Below are positions 1 through 9,587 of a DNA stretch of 64,000 bases, in pieces. Source of the DNA: Microbispora rosea subsp. aerata (GTDB lineage Bacteria; Actinomycetota; Actinomycetes; Streptosporangiales; Streptosporangiaceae); assembly GCF_014647835.1 (NCBI RefSeq), contig NZ_BMPY01000020.1:1-64000 (forward strand). Direction: 5' to 3'. The notes beneath the pieces were generated by a model, which saw only the letters and a program-made list of their open reading frames with translations, searched no databases and was not told the DNA's origin. Each line of letters begins with the position of its first letter. Position 1 is the first letter of the stretch. The position numbers and the translations under genes are program-made.

Positions 1-71
1 CCATTGGGCGTCGGTCAGGTCGGAGGGGTAGCGGCGTTCGCGGGGCACCCCGTCATGATCGCGATTCGACG

Positions 72-929
72 GTGGTCACGGCGGCGAGATGCGCAGACCG
101 TTATCGACCCTTCTCAAACACGCTCTTAGGCCCAGTTCAGCGCTTCGGCCAGGAGCTTGCCCGGGTACGCAAAGAGGCAGGACTGTCACAGGCCCGGCTC
201 GGCAGCCGCCTGGGGGTCTCCGGCTCCCTCGTCGGACATATCGAGATAGGCAGCCGGACTCCCAAGCCGGACTTTGCGGCACGCTGTGACGATATTTTCG
301 GCACGGGCGATTTCTTCCAACGCCTCTGCCGGAACATCACCTCACCGTCCGCTCCCAGTTGGTTCCTGCGATGGTCGGAGGAGATCGAACCGCGCGCCCG
401 AGTGCTGCGAAGCTGGGACCCGCTTCTCATCCCCGGACTTCTACAGACCGGAAGCTACGCACGAGCGGTCTTCAAAGGCGGTTTGGCCACCTCGGAAGAA
501 GAGATCGAACGACAGGTCAGCGCACGACTCGCGCGGCAGACGATCCTTGAACGCGAAAACCCGCCCGCCCTATGGGTCCTGATAGACGAGTGGGTCCTAC
601 GCCGACCCATCGGCGGCCGTCAGGTCATGTACGAGCAGCTTGACCACCTCGCAACCGTTGCCGCTCGGCAGAGCGTGAGAGTGCAGCTCGTCCCCGCCGA
701 CACACCCTGCACCGCTGGCCTGATGTCCGGATTCGCGCTTGCCGAATTGCCCGACGCACCTACAGCCGTCTCCATCGAGTCGGCGGGAGCAGGCGAAGTG
801 TCGGCCGAACATGATCTCGTGACCGTGGTCTGGGACAGATATGACAGGATACGAGCGGAGGCTTACCGCCCTGGTGAGTCGCTACAAATGATCGAGGAAG
901 CACGAGACCTATGGGCGCACGAGACCTGA
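72..929 (+). CDS. XRE-family regulator with DUF5753 (Scr1-type)
   Basis: A DNA-binding regulator of the abundant actinomycete family that pairs an N-terminal helix-turn-helix with a C-terminal DUF5753 domain. The HTH lies near residues 28-80 (ELARVRKEAGLSQARLG, then GHIEIGSRTPKP). The rest carries the DUF5753 hallmarks WF..W...E, LLQT..YARA and the ...LHALP-like core. Family members are usually about 280 aa, matching the 285 aa here. The start is uncertain: the GTG at 72 has no clear ribosome-binding site. The 3' end overlaps the following DUF397 gene by 19 bp, a standard two-gene arrangement seen in developmental regulator pairs. It may belong to the integrative element to its right or to the host; the window edge hides this. 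Confidence 0.85.
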   Translation: MVTAARCADRYRPFSNTLLGPVQRFGQELARVRKEAGLSQARLGSRLGVSGSLVGHIEIGSRTPKPDFAARCDDIFGTGDFFQRLCRNITSPSAPSWFLRWSEEIEPRARVLRSWDPLLIPGLLQTGSYARAVFKGGLATSEEEIERQVSARLARQTILERENPPALWVLIDEWVLRRPIGGRQVMYEQLDHLATVAARQSVRVQLVPADTPCTAGLMSGFALAELPDAPTAVSIESAGAGEVSAEHDLVTVVWDRYDRIRAEAYRPGESLQMIEEARDLWAHET

Positions 930-1135
930 CCCACGTGGACCTCTCGCAGGCGGTGTGGAAGAAGAGTTCCCGTAGTGGCGACAGCGGCGGGAACTGTGTC
1001 GAGGTCGCCAGGAACCTGCCGGGGGTCATCGCCGTACGCGACAGCAAGGACCCCGACGGCCCGAAGCTCCTCTTCACGCCTAGCGAGTGGGACGCCTTCA
1101 TCGGGGGCGTCAGAGACGGTGAGTTCGACCTGTAG
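911..1135 (+). CDS. DUF397 domain protein
   Basis: A 74-aa protein that is almost entirely one DUF397 domain: W-K-K-S-S-R-S near residues 16-22, NCVEVA near 28-33, then VRDSKDP and a C-terminal FTPSEWDAFI. DUF397 proteins are encoded beside XRE/DUF5753 regulators and act as their small partners, described as toxin-like or anti-repressor factors in Streptomyces development (family knowledge). The ATG lies inside the end of the XRE gene, so translation is probably coupled. No membrane segment or signal peptide is visible. Confidence 0.88.
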   Translation: MGARDLTHVDLSQAVWKKSSRSGDSGGNCVEVARNLPGVIAVRDSKDPDGPKLLFTPSEWDAFIGGVRDGEFDL

Positions 1136-1448
1136 CGGGTCACGCCACCGCACGTATCCCTGCACCCGCCGCCCGATTGTCCGGGGCGAGCGGAACCTGT
1201 CAAGCACGGCCGTGCAGGCCGGACAACCACCAAAGGCGGAAGGTCACCGGCTGAGGGACACGTGAAGCCGTGCTTGACAGAACCCGCCCGCAGTCCCGGA
1301 GGAGGCAGCTAGCGGGAGCAGGGGGAAGACCGGCGCGAGCGCGGACGCTCTGCCCGCCGTGGTGCCGCCGGCCCAACCGCTTCGCGGCCCCTTCGGGGTG
1401 CTTCGCATTGCGCCGGCCGCACCACTCCCGCACGCGCATTCCCGCCGA
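1136..1448. other. intergenic region between DUF397 gene and rep
   Basis: No credible gene is seen in these 313 bases. They hold a perfect 14-bp inverted repeat (1197-1210 and 1267-1280). Next to the end of rep there is a small GC hairpin (CCCC-TTC-GGGG near 1391-1401), which could end transcription of the convergent genes. Confidence 0.5.
1197..1280. repeat. perfect 14-bp inverted repeat, 56-nt spacer
   Basis: CTGTCAAGCACGGC at 1197-1210 is exactly complementary to GCCGTGCTTGACAG at 1267-1280. Each arm carries a TTGACA-like hexamer on opposite strands. It sits just downstream of the rep gene of the element. It could be a regulator operator, a secondary-structure signal for replication, or a paired promoter element. 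Function is not established. Confidence 0.7.
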
Positions 1449-2840
1449 TTAGGCCGACTCTTTCCGTTCCTGTTCCCGAGCGATCCGGCGCGCGGTGGCG
1501 ATGCGTCGCCGGATCACCTCGGCCCACAGGTGTTCACCGAGCTTGTAACCGCTCCCGGCGAAGCGCCACTGACCGACCGTCACCGTCTCCCGCTCGTCAC
1601 GAGGAGGCAGGCCCCGCCGTTCCCGCGCCCGCTCGGCCTGGTGTTCGGCCCGCACCTGGCGCAGCGCGCCGAGCGTGGTCGAGTAGTGGCGGCTCTTGGT
1701 CGAGAAGTGGCCACGGTAGCCGAGCATGTGCGCCCACTGCCGCAACGGAATCAGCCGGTACGCCGGATCGTTCGGCAGCGCGAAGCAGGTGTAGATCATG
1801 CGCCGGGCGTGCTCGGTGACATCGAGCCCCGCGACGTCGGCCACGTCCCGGATCGGCCGGTCTACCGTCCCGGCCGTCTCGGCCCCCTTGGTGGCGTACT
1901 TCGCGATGTAGGACGCCACCCGCTGATCCGCGAGCCCTTCCAGCGAGGTCGCGACGTAGATGGGATCGATGTCGAGCTGCGTGCCCCACCGTGCGACGAA
2001 CGACGGGTCATCGTCCGGCACGAGAACCGAGACCGCAGCCGCGGTTTCCCGAGTCGCCTCCTGGAGCACCGGCACGGTCGCCCAGTCCGGCGGACGATCG
2101 GACGGCCCGTCCGGTCCGTCGAGACGGATCACGGCATGGAAGTGGACCAGGCCCCGCGCCTGATACTCGGCCACTTTGGCGTACGACAGGCGCAGCCGTC
2201 GTCGCAGTGCGGCCCGAGAGATGCCAAGATGCCGGGCGAAGGTCGCCGGTAGCGCCTGAGTGAAGCGCCGCCACAGCTCGCCCGCGTGCGCGTTCCACAG
2301 CACCGCACCCCGGTAGTTGTAGCAGTCCACGCAGATCGGCTGCCCGACCCGGGAGTCATCCTCGCTGTGCCGGACCCCGCAGCCTTGCGGCCTGCCATGC
2401 TCACACACCGGGTTGCCCCGCCGAGGACGGCACGACAGCACTTTGTCCCCCTTCACCCTGCGCGTGTGGACCGCGCCGAACGAGGGGGCCGTGAAGGTGG
2501 CGAAGACGCGGGGATGGGCGCTGACGTCCTCGGATACGCCCTTGCCGCCGCGCAGGCCGGACAGGATCAGGTGGTAGGTGTCGTCCCGGTAGACCTCCGA
2601 GCAGGCCGGGCACCGGGACGCGCGCCGGTTGCCGCACGCGGTCAGCAGGTAGCCGGTCGGCTCGTCGGCCGTCCGGTAGACGTCCAGCACCTCCAACCCG
2701 GCATCGAAGGTGATCCGGCGACCTTGGAGCCGGATCGGCTGAGCACAGCCGCCCGTCGCGCGCACCATCTCCTGCCACCGGGCGAAGTCCGGCATGGCGG
2801 CACGTTGGGCAGCGGCGACGATGTCAGGAGAGGGATTCAC
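1449..2840 (-). CDS. repSA: RepSA-type replication initiator (HUH endonuclease)
   Basis: Replication initiator of actinomycete integrative and conjugative elements of the pSAM2 type, which nicks the element's origin for rolling-circle replication. At 463 aa it has the usual length. Visible motifs are the metal-binding HUH (V-H-F-H near 232-235), the tyrosine motif (Y311, Y315, K318 in YIAKYATKG) and Cys pairs typical of a zinc-binding N-terminal region (CPAC near 77-80, C..C near 170-173). Its ATG overlaps the stop of the upstream 58-aa gene by 4 bp, so the two are translationally coupled. Together with the serine recombinase it marks this stretch as an integrative element. The transfer genes are not in the window and would lie to the left. 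Confidence 0.9.
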   Translation of the reverse strand: MNPSPDIVAAAQRAAMPDFARWQEMVRATGGCAQPIRLQGRRITFDAGLEVLDVYRTADEPTGYLLTACGNRRASRCPACSEVYRDDTYHLILSGLRGGKGVSEDVSAHPRVFATFTAPSFGAVHTRRVKGDKVLSCRPRRGNPVCEHGRPQGCGVRHSEDDSRVGQPICVDCYNYRGAVLWNAHAGELWRRFTQALPATFARHLGISRAALRRRLRLSYAKVAEYQARGLVHFHAVIRLDGPDGPSDRPPDWATVPVLQEATRETAAAVSVLVPDDDPSFVARWGTQLDIDPIYVATSLEGLADQRVASYIAKYATKGAETAGTVDRPIRDVADVAGLDVTEHARRMIYTCFALPNDPAYRLIPLRQWAHMLGYRGHFSTKSRHYSTTLGALRQVRAEHQAERARERRGLPPRDERETVTVGQWRFAGSGYKLGEHLWAEVIRRRIATARRIAREQERKESA

Positions 2841-3013
2841 GCGGCGTCCCTCCCGCTTGCCGAAGATCGGGAGTCAGCCTGGTCCGGCTCGTCGGCCAGC
2901 GCCAGACCGAGGATTAAGGCGACACGGTCCCACTTGTCGGCGGACCATCGAGGGGACTCAGCGGCTTTGCGCCTGCCCCACTCCCGGGCAGACACAGGGG
3001 GTTGTGTGGTCAG
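2837..3013 (-). CDS. small basic element protein, CTG start
   Basis: A 58-aa hypothetical protein encoded immediately before rep, overlapping it by 4 bp. The core is A-R-E-W-G-R-R-K-A-A followed by P-R-W-S-A-D-K-W-D-R-V and a short hydrophobic helix LILGLALADE. Similar short proteins precede rep in related actinomycete elements (recollection). I chose the CTG at 3013 because a strong AAAGGAG ribosome-binding site lies 5 nt upstream; the longer 87-codon reading begins in sequence without such a site. The role is unknown. A copy-control or excision role is possible from position, but nothing in the sequence proves it. Confidence 0.6.
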   Translation of the reverse strand: MTTQPPVSAREWGRRKAAESPRWSADKWDRVALILGLALADEPDQADSRSSASGRDAA

Positions 3014-3366
3014 ATGGGCTCCTTTGTCGCGGGTGGAGCCACGGACGCGCACGCGAAAGACGCCGGACACTCTGCCTGAGCGCAGCACGAAGACGCTCAA
3101 GCGGAGTGATCGCCAGCGAGAGAAGTACGTGGAGTGTTATTGATGACCGTGGAGGCGCGGCGCGTGCCTGCGCTGGGCCGGGTCCCTCCCAGCGGTACGG
3201 CACTTATTCAATGTTTTGTGCCCGGATTCTGTATGCGCCGGAAATCTGGTCTACAGGTTCTCGCCGTGTCTTACAGGTTCGAGTCGGTGGCTTTGGGTGA
3301 TTCAGTTCTACCACCCAGAAGACGGATCTATACCGGTCGAGGTTCCTTGGTGGCCGTTGTTCGTAG

Positions 3367-3416
3367 ACGTCCGTCAGCGTCCCTAGGCGTCCGTGGAAGT
3401 CCGTAGAAGTCCGCCT
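3367..3416. repeat. five helically phased 10-bp repeats (iteron-like)
   Basis: GTCCGT or a one-base variant recurs at 3369, 3379 (GTCCCT), 3389, 3399 and 3409 (GTCCGC), exactly 10 bp apart, putting all copies on one face of the helix. The array lies between rep and the integrase. It resembles iterons bound by a replication or recombination protein. Confidence 0.65.
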
Positions 3417-3435
3417 GTTCCCCCGAGAAGCGACA

Positions 3436-3467
3436 GCGCTGTCACCCGGAGGTAAGGGTGACAGCGC
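3436..3467. terminator. 12-bp stem terminator after integrase gene
   Basis: GCGCTGTCACCC and GGGTGACAGCGC pair perfectly around an 8-nt loop. The hairpin sits 38 bp past the integrase stop codon, ahead of the repeat region. A second inverted repeat, AAGACGTC-CCA-GACGTCTT, lies at 3481-3499, between this hairpin and the stop. Confidence 0.7.
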
Positions 3468-3504
3468 CTCTGTCCAACTCAAGACGTCCCAGACGTCTTG
3501 GATA

Positions 3505-5023
3505 TCAGTCCTCTCGCCAGATCGGCTCAAGCAGATCGGGATTGAAGACCTTCTGTCCCTGCCCCGCCGGATGCACGATGACCGCGTGGAGCGCTTCCCG
3601 GATGTAGGCCCGCTTCGTCGAGATGGGGAATCCGCCGTCTTTCTCCGGCAGGCACCACCGCCGGCGAATCTCCGCCACGTCAGTATTGGCCCGGGTACGG
3701 CGCAGTTCGGCCGACGCCTTGAAGTTCTCCCGCTCGGCCCGGAGCTGGGCTATCTCCTTTTCCAGTCCCGGCGCGAGCTTGAAGAAGAGGTCGTTCGTGA
3801 TGTTCCTGGCGTTCCACTGCCGGGTCAGCTCGTCGAGCCGTTCCTGAGCATCCTTCAGCTCTTCATCCTTGCCCCATGATCCATCGGATTGCGAGGCGGC
3901 GAAGGCCCTCTCTTCGAGTTTGGCAAGAACCGCTTCGGAGACGTAGGCGTCCACGAGGTCGCCGCGCCGCGAGCAGCCACCGCAGCCGCCTTCCGCCTTG
4001 CTCCGGCAGGTGTAGTCGTGATGTCCCGCCCCCTTCCGCACGTTGACCCGCATGGGGGTGTTGCAGAGCGTCCCATCCTCGCGTGGACGGCCACAACGGA
4101 CGATCGCCGACAGCAAGTAGACAGGGTCCCGGTAGTCGGCTGGATGGGGCCTGCCGATCCGCATGTCGCGGCCGATGAAGTGCCCCTTGCGGGCGTTGAA
4201 CACCGCCCGGATCGCCATCCACTCGTCCTCGTTGATGATCACCGCCCACTTGCCCCGGATGAGTTCTCCGGACGCGTCCCGGACAAGTTCGCCATCCAGT
4301 TCTCTGAGGCCGCAAACGCGGGGATTCAGGAGCGCGCCCTTGAGAGTCTGTGTAGTCCACTCGTTGCCGAGGGACGTCTTCACACCGAGGGTCTGCCACT
4401 CCCGGACGATCGAGTGCAGTGAGCGGCCTGAGAGGAAGTCCTTCGCCGCTTTCCGGAGAAGGTCGGCTTCCTTGTCGTTCAGCGTCAGCCGGTCCTCGTT
4501 CCAGCCGAAGGGGCGCGGCCCGCCGGATGGTCTGCCCTCTTCCGCACGGGCTCGATGTGAGCGGCGCATGCGGCGCTGCATCTTGCGGACTTCCATCTTG
4601 GAGATCACCGCGCCGAACAGGCCCATGCTCTCCACGTCTTCGCTGTAAAGATCCTTGGTGCCCCGCGCGTCCGCGAACACGCGCCCGTCCCGGTAGGTGA
4701 ACGCCTCCACGAAGCGTTCGTAGTCGCCGGGACGACGGGCCAGTCGGTATTCCGCGACGATGACCACGCCCTGCACAGGTGTGCCGTTCGGCAGCTTCCC
4801 GGCACGCAGCGCGCGTAGCATCGCCTCGAAGTCGTCGCGTACGACGCCCTCTTTGGCCGCCGACTTGTCGTTGTCGGTGAACTCGTGGACGACAGTCCAG
4901 CCGTGCCGCTCGGCCGTCTGCCGGTTGACCTTGTGCTGGTCCTGCACGCCGTGTTCGTCACGCCTGATGTCGGCGGAGATCCGGGCGTACGAGACGACGG
5001 GGATGGGGGGGAACTGGCGTCAT
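3505..5023 (-). CDS. large serine recombinase (integrase), 5' frameshift
   Basis: Site-specific integrase of the element. The catalytic domain, a recombinase domain and a Cys-rich zinc-ribbon (CGRPREDGTLC then C..K..GGCGGC) followed by a coiled coil give the large serine recombinase order. The nucleophile motif S-Y-A-R-I-S is encoded at 4992-4975, but no start codon exists in that frame between it and the in-frame stop at 5022-5020. The only ATGs (5023, 5032) are in the next frame, and the join falls at a run of seven C on the coding strand (5005-5011). With six C the product would begin M-T-P-V-P-P-I-P-V-V-S-Y-A-R-I-S, about 505 aa. The open frame from the GTG at 4947 lacks the catalytic serine. 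A sequencing error, an inactivating mutation or slippage are all possible. Confidence 0.85.
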
Positions 5024-5040
5024 GAGCAACATGATGCCTG

Positions 5041-5060
5041 AGATGAAGCACTAGAACCTG
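5041..5060. other. probable element/chromosome attachment junction
   Basis: Homology to an aldo/keto reductase starts abruptly at about 5055 (N-L-L-H-R-E-E-E-R), directly after an in-frame TAG at 5052. The integrase gene starts only about 30 bp away on the other side. Serine integrases lie next to their attachment site, so this is read as the right recombination junction. The core sequence cannot be fixed without the other end. Confidence 0.6.
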
Positions 5061-5465
5061 CTGCACCGAGAGGAGGAGCGGGAGATGATCCCGCTGTGCC
5101 TCGACCAGGGAGTGGGGCTCATCCCGTGGAGCCCGCTCGCCCGCGGCTTGCTGGCCCGCGCGGGCAAGCCGGCCGAGACCGTACGGCAGGTCGGCGACGG
5201 GGCCAGGCAGCTGCAGCTGTACGGCGGGCCCGCCGACGAGGCGATCCTCGATCGGGTGGCGCGGACCGCCGCCGAGCGCGGCGTCTCCCCCGCGACGCTG
5301 TCCCTCGCCTGGCTGCTCAGCCGTCCCGGTGTGACCGCTCCGATCGTGGGCGCGACCAAGGAGCACCACGTGGACGACGCGCTGGCCGCGGTCGACCTGA
5401 AGCTCACCGACAAGGAGATCGCCTTCCTGGAGGAGCCCTACCAGGCCCGGCCCCAGCAGTTCTGA
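5055..5465 (+). pseudogene. aldo/keto reductase, 3' fragment
   Basis: The last about 136 residues of an NADPH-dependent aldo/keto reductase. Recognisable are N-L-L-H-R-E-E-E-R-E-M, the strand V-G-L-I-P-W-S-P-L-A-R-G, and the cofactor-binding S-R-P-G-V-T-A-P-I-V-G-A-T-K near the C terminus. The N-terminal TIM-barrel half with the catalytic Asp-Tyr-Lys-His tetrad (about 200 residues) is absent. The missing part stops exactly where the integrative element begins, so the gene was most probably split by insertion and its 5' part should lie beyond the left end of the element. The fragment still has an ATG at 5085 behind a GGAGGAGCGGGAG purine stretch, but a folded enzyme is not expected. Confidence 0.85.
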
Positions 5466-5751
5466 CCGGCCCTGCAGCGCCGGGCCGGATGACGGAGGTA
5501 GCGGCCCCCTCGCCTCACCCCGGCAGACCGGCCCCTCCCGTAGGCTCGCCAGACAACGGGTGTCCACCGGCCGAGCCGACTCGACCCCCGCCCGAGCGCC
5601 GGGACGACGGGGGCGCTTGGGCCGGCCGCCGCTCCCGGGCTCGCCGTGGGCGCGTTGCGGGTGGCCCGCAGAGGTGGAGAGGCCCCTTCCGGGCGCGGCG
5701 CCGGGCATCGGGTGGGTGTCCGCAGACCCCAGAGTGTCTGCGGCCGAGTGA
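5466..5751. other. intergenic region after AKR fragment, terminator hairpin
   Basis: No gene is seen. Near its right end CCGCAGAC (5720-5727) and GTCTGCGG (5736-5743) form an 8-bp stem with an 8-nt loop, just past the stop of the radical-SAM gene, and probably terminate it. Confidence 0.5.
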
Positions 5752-7050
5752 TCAGCGGTCGGTGGTGCGGCGGCGTCGGGCGCGGCGCGGGTATGCCTTG
5801 GCCGCCTCGGCCAGCCGCGCCGCGTGCTCGGCCTGCTTGCGCCAGTGCCCGTACGCGTCGCCGCGCTGCGCGAGCCGGTCCAGCTCACGCATCGTGGCCA
5901 GCGGGATGAACGCGGGCTCGCGGTCGCGCCAGGGCGTGCCGGGCAGCGGCATGAACGTGTGGGTGTGGATGCGCGCCCCGAGATCGGCGAGCTCGGTCGC
6001 CAGCCGCAGGGACGCGTCCTGGTCCTCCGGCGACTCGCCGGGCAGCCCGAAGATGAAGTCGACGTTGGGGCGGAAGCCGTGCTCCACGGCGATCCGTACG
6101 GCGTCGCGGACCGGCTCGCTGCCGTGGCCTCGACCGGCCGCCGCCAGCACGCGGTCGGAGCCCGACTGCGCGCCGATGATGATGTTGTCGTTGGCCACGT
6201 ATCGCTTGAGCAGCCGCATCGCCTCCGGCGTCACGTGCTCGGGACGGATCTCGGAGGGGAAGCTGCCGAAGAACACCCGCCCGTTCGCCGGAAGCTCCTC
6301 CTTCACGCCCGCCAGCAGTTCCTCCACGGCGTCCAGCGCCGGCTCCGGTCCCTGCGTGCCGTACGAAAGGGAGGTGGGGGTGATGAAGCGGACGTCGCGC
6401 AGGCCGTGCGCGGCCATCCGGCGGACGTGCTCGCGCACGCTTTCCACGCTGCGGTGCCGGAACTTGCCGCCGAACATGAAGGGCGTCTGGCAGAAGCGGC
6501 ACGTGTAGGCGCAGCCCCGCGTGATCTCGATCGGCCCGAAGTGGCGGCGCCGGTCGGGGAAGGACGGGAAGGCGTCGAGCGGTAGCTGCGGGGCGGGCGG
6601 CGTGCGCAGCGCCACGCCGTCGCCGTCGCGCACCGCGAGCCCGGGCACGGTGGTGAGCGGACGGTCCGCGCGCAGCGCCTCGACCAGCGCGACGATGGTC
6701 GGCTCGCCCTCGCCGATCGCCGCGAGGTCCCAGCCGGCGTCGATGACCTGCTGCGGCTCGGCGGTGGCGTGCACCCCGCCGGCGATGTGCAGGACACGCG
6801 GGTCGTCGGCGAGAGCCCGTACGGTGGCCAGCTCGGCGGCCATCGCCTCGGCGTCCGGCGAGTAGAACGACCACAGGACAAGCACGCGGTCGGCGGGGCT
6901 GGCCGCGATGTGCTCCGCGGTCTCCTCGGGGGTGGTCCCGAGGCGCAGATCACACTCCACCTTCGCGGTCTCCAGCGCGCCGAGCAGCGCGTTCACGCCG
7001 TACGTCACGGCCTTGCGATAACGGACCACCACCGACACATCCACGCTCAC
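5752..7050 (-). CDS. B12-binding radical SAM protein
   Basis: A radical S-adenosylmethionine enzyme of the cobalamin-binding type. The N-terminal part looks like a B12-binding Rossmann domain (V-L-V-L-W-S-F-Y-S, then I-A-G-G-V-H-A-T-A-E-P, and I-G-E-G-E-P-T). The 4Fe-4S motif CAYTCRFC follows I-E-I-T-R-G. Downstream are N-I-I-I-G-A-Q-S-G-S and D-F-I-F-G-L-P-G-E, standard SAM-barrel strands. It resembles a family of B12/radical SAM proteins with unassigned reactions (TIGR04013-like, recollection). I placed the start at the GTG at 7050, where the B12 domain begins (VSVDVSVVV); a longer frame to 7254 adds low-complexity residues. No partner gene adjoins it, so the substrate cannot be inferred. 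Confidence 0.85.
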   Translation of the reverse strand: MSVDVSVVVRYRKAVTYGVNALLGALETAKVECDLRLGTTPEETAEHIAASPADRVLVLWSFYSPDAEAMAAELATVRALADDPRVLHIAGGVHATAEPQQVIDAGWDLAAIGEGEPTIVALVEALRADRPLTTVPGLAVRDGDGVALRTPPAPQLPLDAFPSFPDRRRHFGPIEITRGCAYTCRFCQTPFMFGGKFRHRSVESVREHVRRMAAHGLRDVRFITPTSLSYGTQGPEPALDAVEELLAGVKEELPANGRVFFGSFPSEIRPEHVTPEAMRLLKRYVANDNIIIGAQSGSDRVLAAAGRGHGSEPVRDAVRIAVEHGFRPNVDFIFGLPGESPEDQDASLRLATELADLGARIHTHTFMPLPGTPWRDREPAFIPLATMRELDRLAQRGDAYGHWRKQAEHAARLAEAAKAYPRRARRRRTTDR

Positions 7051-7347
7051 CCCTGGCAGGGTAGTGCCACCGCCCGCCTTCGCCGCATCGGCCGATGCGT
7101 CCGGGAGCCCGGCGGGCGACCGGGGCGGCCGAGGAAAGCCGGGTCGCCGATGATGTGAACACCCACAAAGCGTCTGACCGATCGCTCTCCTCTCCACGGG
7201 GCCCTTGGAAGTGGTGTGGGGCGCAGCTAATACGAGTCGGACAAACGTTGTCAAGGGCCCCGATAAGCGGTCGTGTCACCACCTGGGCGCCCATGCGGCC
7301 CATCTGGGCGTTGTCGCCACGACCCGCCGTGGCCGCGAGAGCCCGGC

Positions 7348-7492
7348 CCGAAACTTACATCCACTCATCCCACCCTTCCCCGAGGGGCGGCAGAAACTTT
7401 CGAGGAGCGATGCCCGATGGCTTAACCGATTTTGCGGACCCAGATCCCGCAGGTAGGCCGAAAGTTTCTGTTACGTGCTTGACAAGTTTCGG
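7348..7492. promoter_or_regulatory. cluster of xylanase-type GAAANTTTC operators
   Basis: Copies are CCGAAACTTAC at 7348-7358 (imperfect), GAAACTTTCG at 7393-7402, CGAAAGTTTCTG at 7459-7470 and the half-site AAGTTTCGG at 7484-7492, which lies in the promoter spacer. Palindromes of this type are known upstream of Streptomyces xylanase genes, where they mediate repression without xylan or with glucose (established, recollection). Their position overlapping the promoter fits repressor binding. Confidence 0.7.
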
Positions 7493-7507
7493 GGAGGTTT
7501 CCACACT
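7479..7507 (+). promoter_or_regulatory. promoter of the xylanase gene
   Basis: A perfect -35 TTGACA at 7479-7484 is followed after 17 bp by CACACT (7502-7507), matching the -10 at the A and final T. The spacer holds an operator half-site. Transcription would start near 7514, leaving a long leader with a GGAGG site at 7658-7662. Confidence 0.6.
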
Positions 7508-7648
7508 GAACGTCCGAGGCGGTCCCCCGTCCCCGAGTGGTGGTGCATGGCAGGGGACCGCCGCTTACGGCGCCCTGGTGGTGTGCGTCCTCGCATACGA
7601 GGCGCGGCGTCGATCTCTCCGGGAACTCTCGCGGTTCCCCCCAGGTGA

Positions 7649-9148
<1,500 letters not shown>

Positions 9149-9192
9149 CAGGTCCGACCGGGCCCGGTCGTCGCCCCCGCCGGGTGCGGTGA

Positions 9193-9210
9193 CCGGGGCC
9201 TGAGCCCCGG
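9193..9210. terminator. GC-rich hairpin after xylanase gene
   Basis: CCGGGGC-CTGA-GCCCCGG forms a 7-bp stem with a tetraloop 45 bp past the xylanase stop. No T-run follows, as is common in these genomes. Confidence 0.55.
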
Positions 9211-9312
9211 CGGGTGCGGCGACCACGGATGCCACCGCGACACGCCGCACCCGCCGGCCCGGGACCCTTCCTCCTGGCCCTGTTCCAAACGCAGTCCCCA
9301 TGCGCAAGCGAC

Positions 9313-9343
9313 GGCCTCCGGTGTGCGCGTCACGCCGGAGGCC
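9313..9343. terminator. 9-bp inverted repeat, probable terminator
   Basis: GGCCTCCGG (9313-9321) pairs perfectly with CCGGAGGCC (9335-9343) across a 13-nt loop. It lies between the xylanase and the GNAT gene. Confidence 0.5.
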
Positions 9344-9587
9344 ACGCGTATGTCCGCGTGTTTCCTTGTCGCTCCCCGGCCCAGTCATCGAGCGGGAGTG
9401 CTCGCGGCCCGCGAACCGCGATGGAAACTTTCGCGACAGCCGCAGAAATTTTTAGCGCACCGCGACCCGCTTCCAAGATTTCGGTCACGCCGACCATCGC
9501 GGCCGGGAGCGCCTTATCTCTCCGTACGTACCGGCTCGGCCGATAAATCCGTTGCCGAGTCTCGGGCCCGGGCGGGAGTCTGGGCGA
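9344..9587. other. intergenic region with an orphan GAAACTTTCG box
   Basis: No gene is visible. GAAACTTTCG at 9424-9433 is identical to the operator core upstream of the xylanase, yet the next gene (GNAT) has no obvious xylan role. Confidence 0.5.

Larger units (their letters stand above)
3014..3504. other. gene-free region between rep operon and integrase
   Basis: About 490 bases without a believable protein gene. It holds a pair of direct repeats (TACAGGTTC at 3252-3260 and 3272-3280, exactly 20 bp apart), five 10-bp-phased GTCCGT boxes (3367-3416), a terminator hairpin (3436-3467) and a second small inverted repeat (3481-3499). Origin or control functions of the element are the likely content (inference). 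Confidence 0.5.

Noticed and set aside
3244-3320. tRNA-like GGTTCGAGTC at 3275-3284
   Set aside because: A T-arm-like string without the pairing stem, anticodon arm or acceptor; it is part of a direct repeat.
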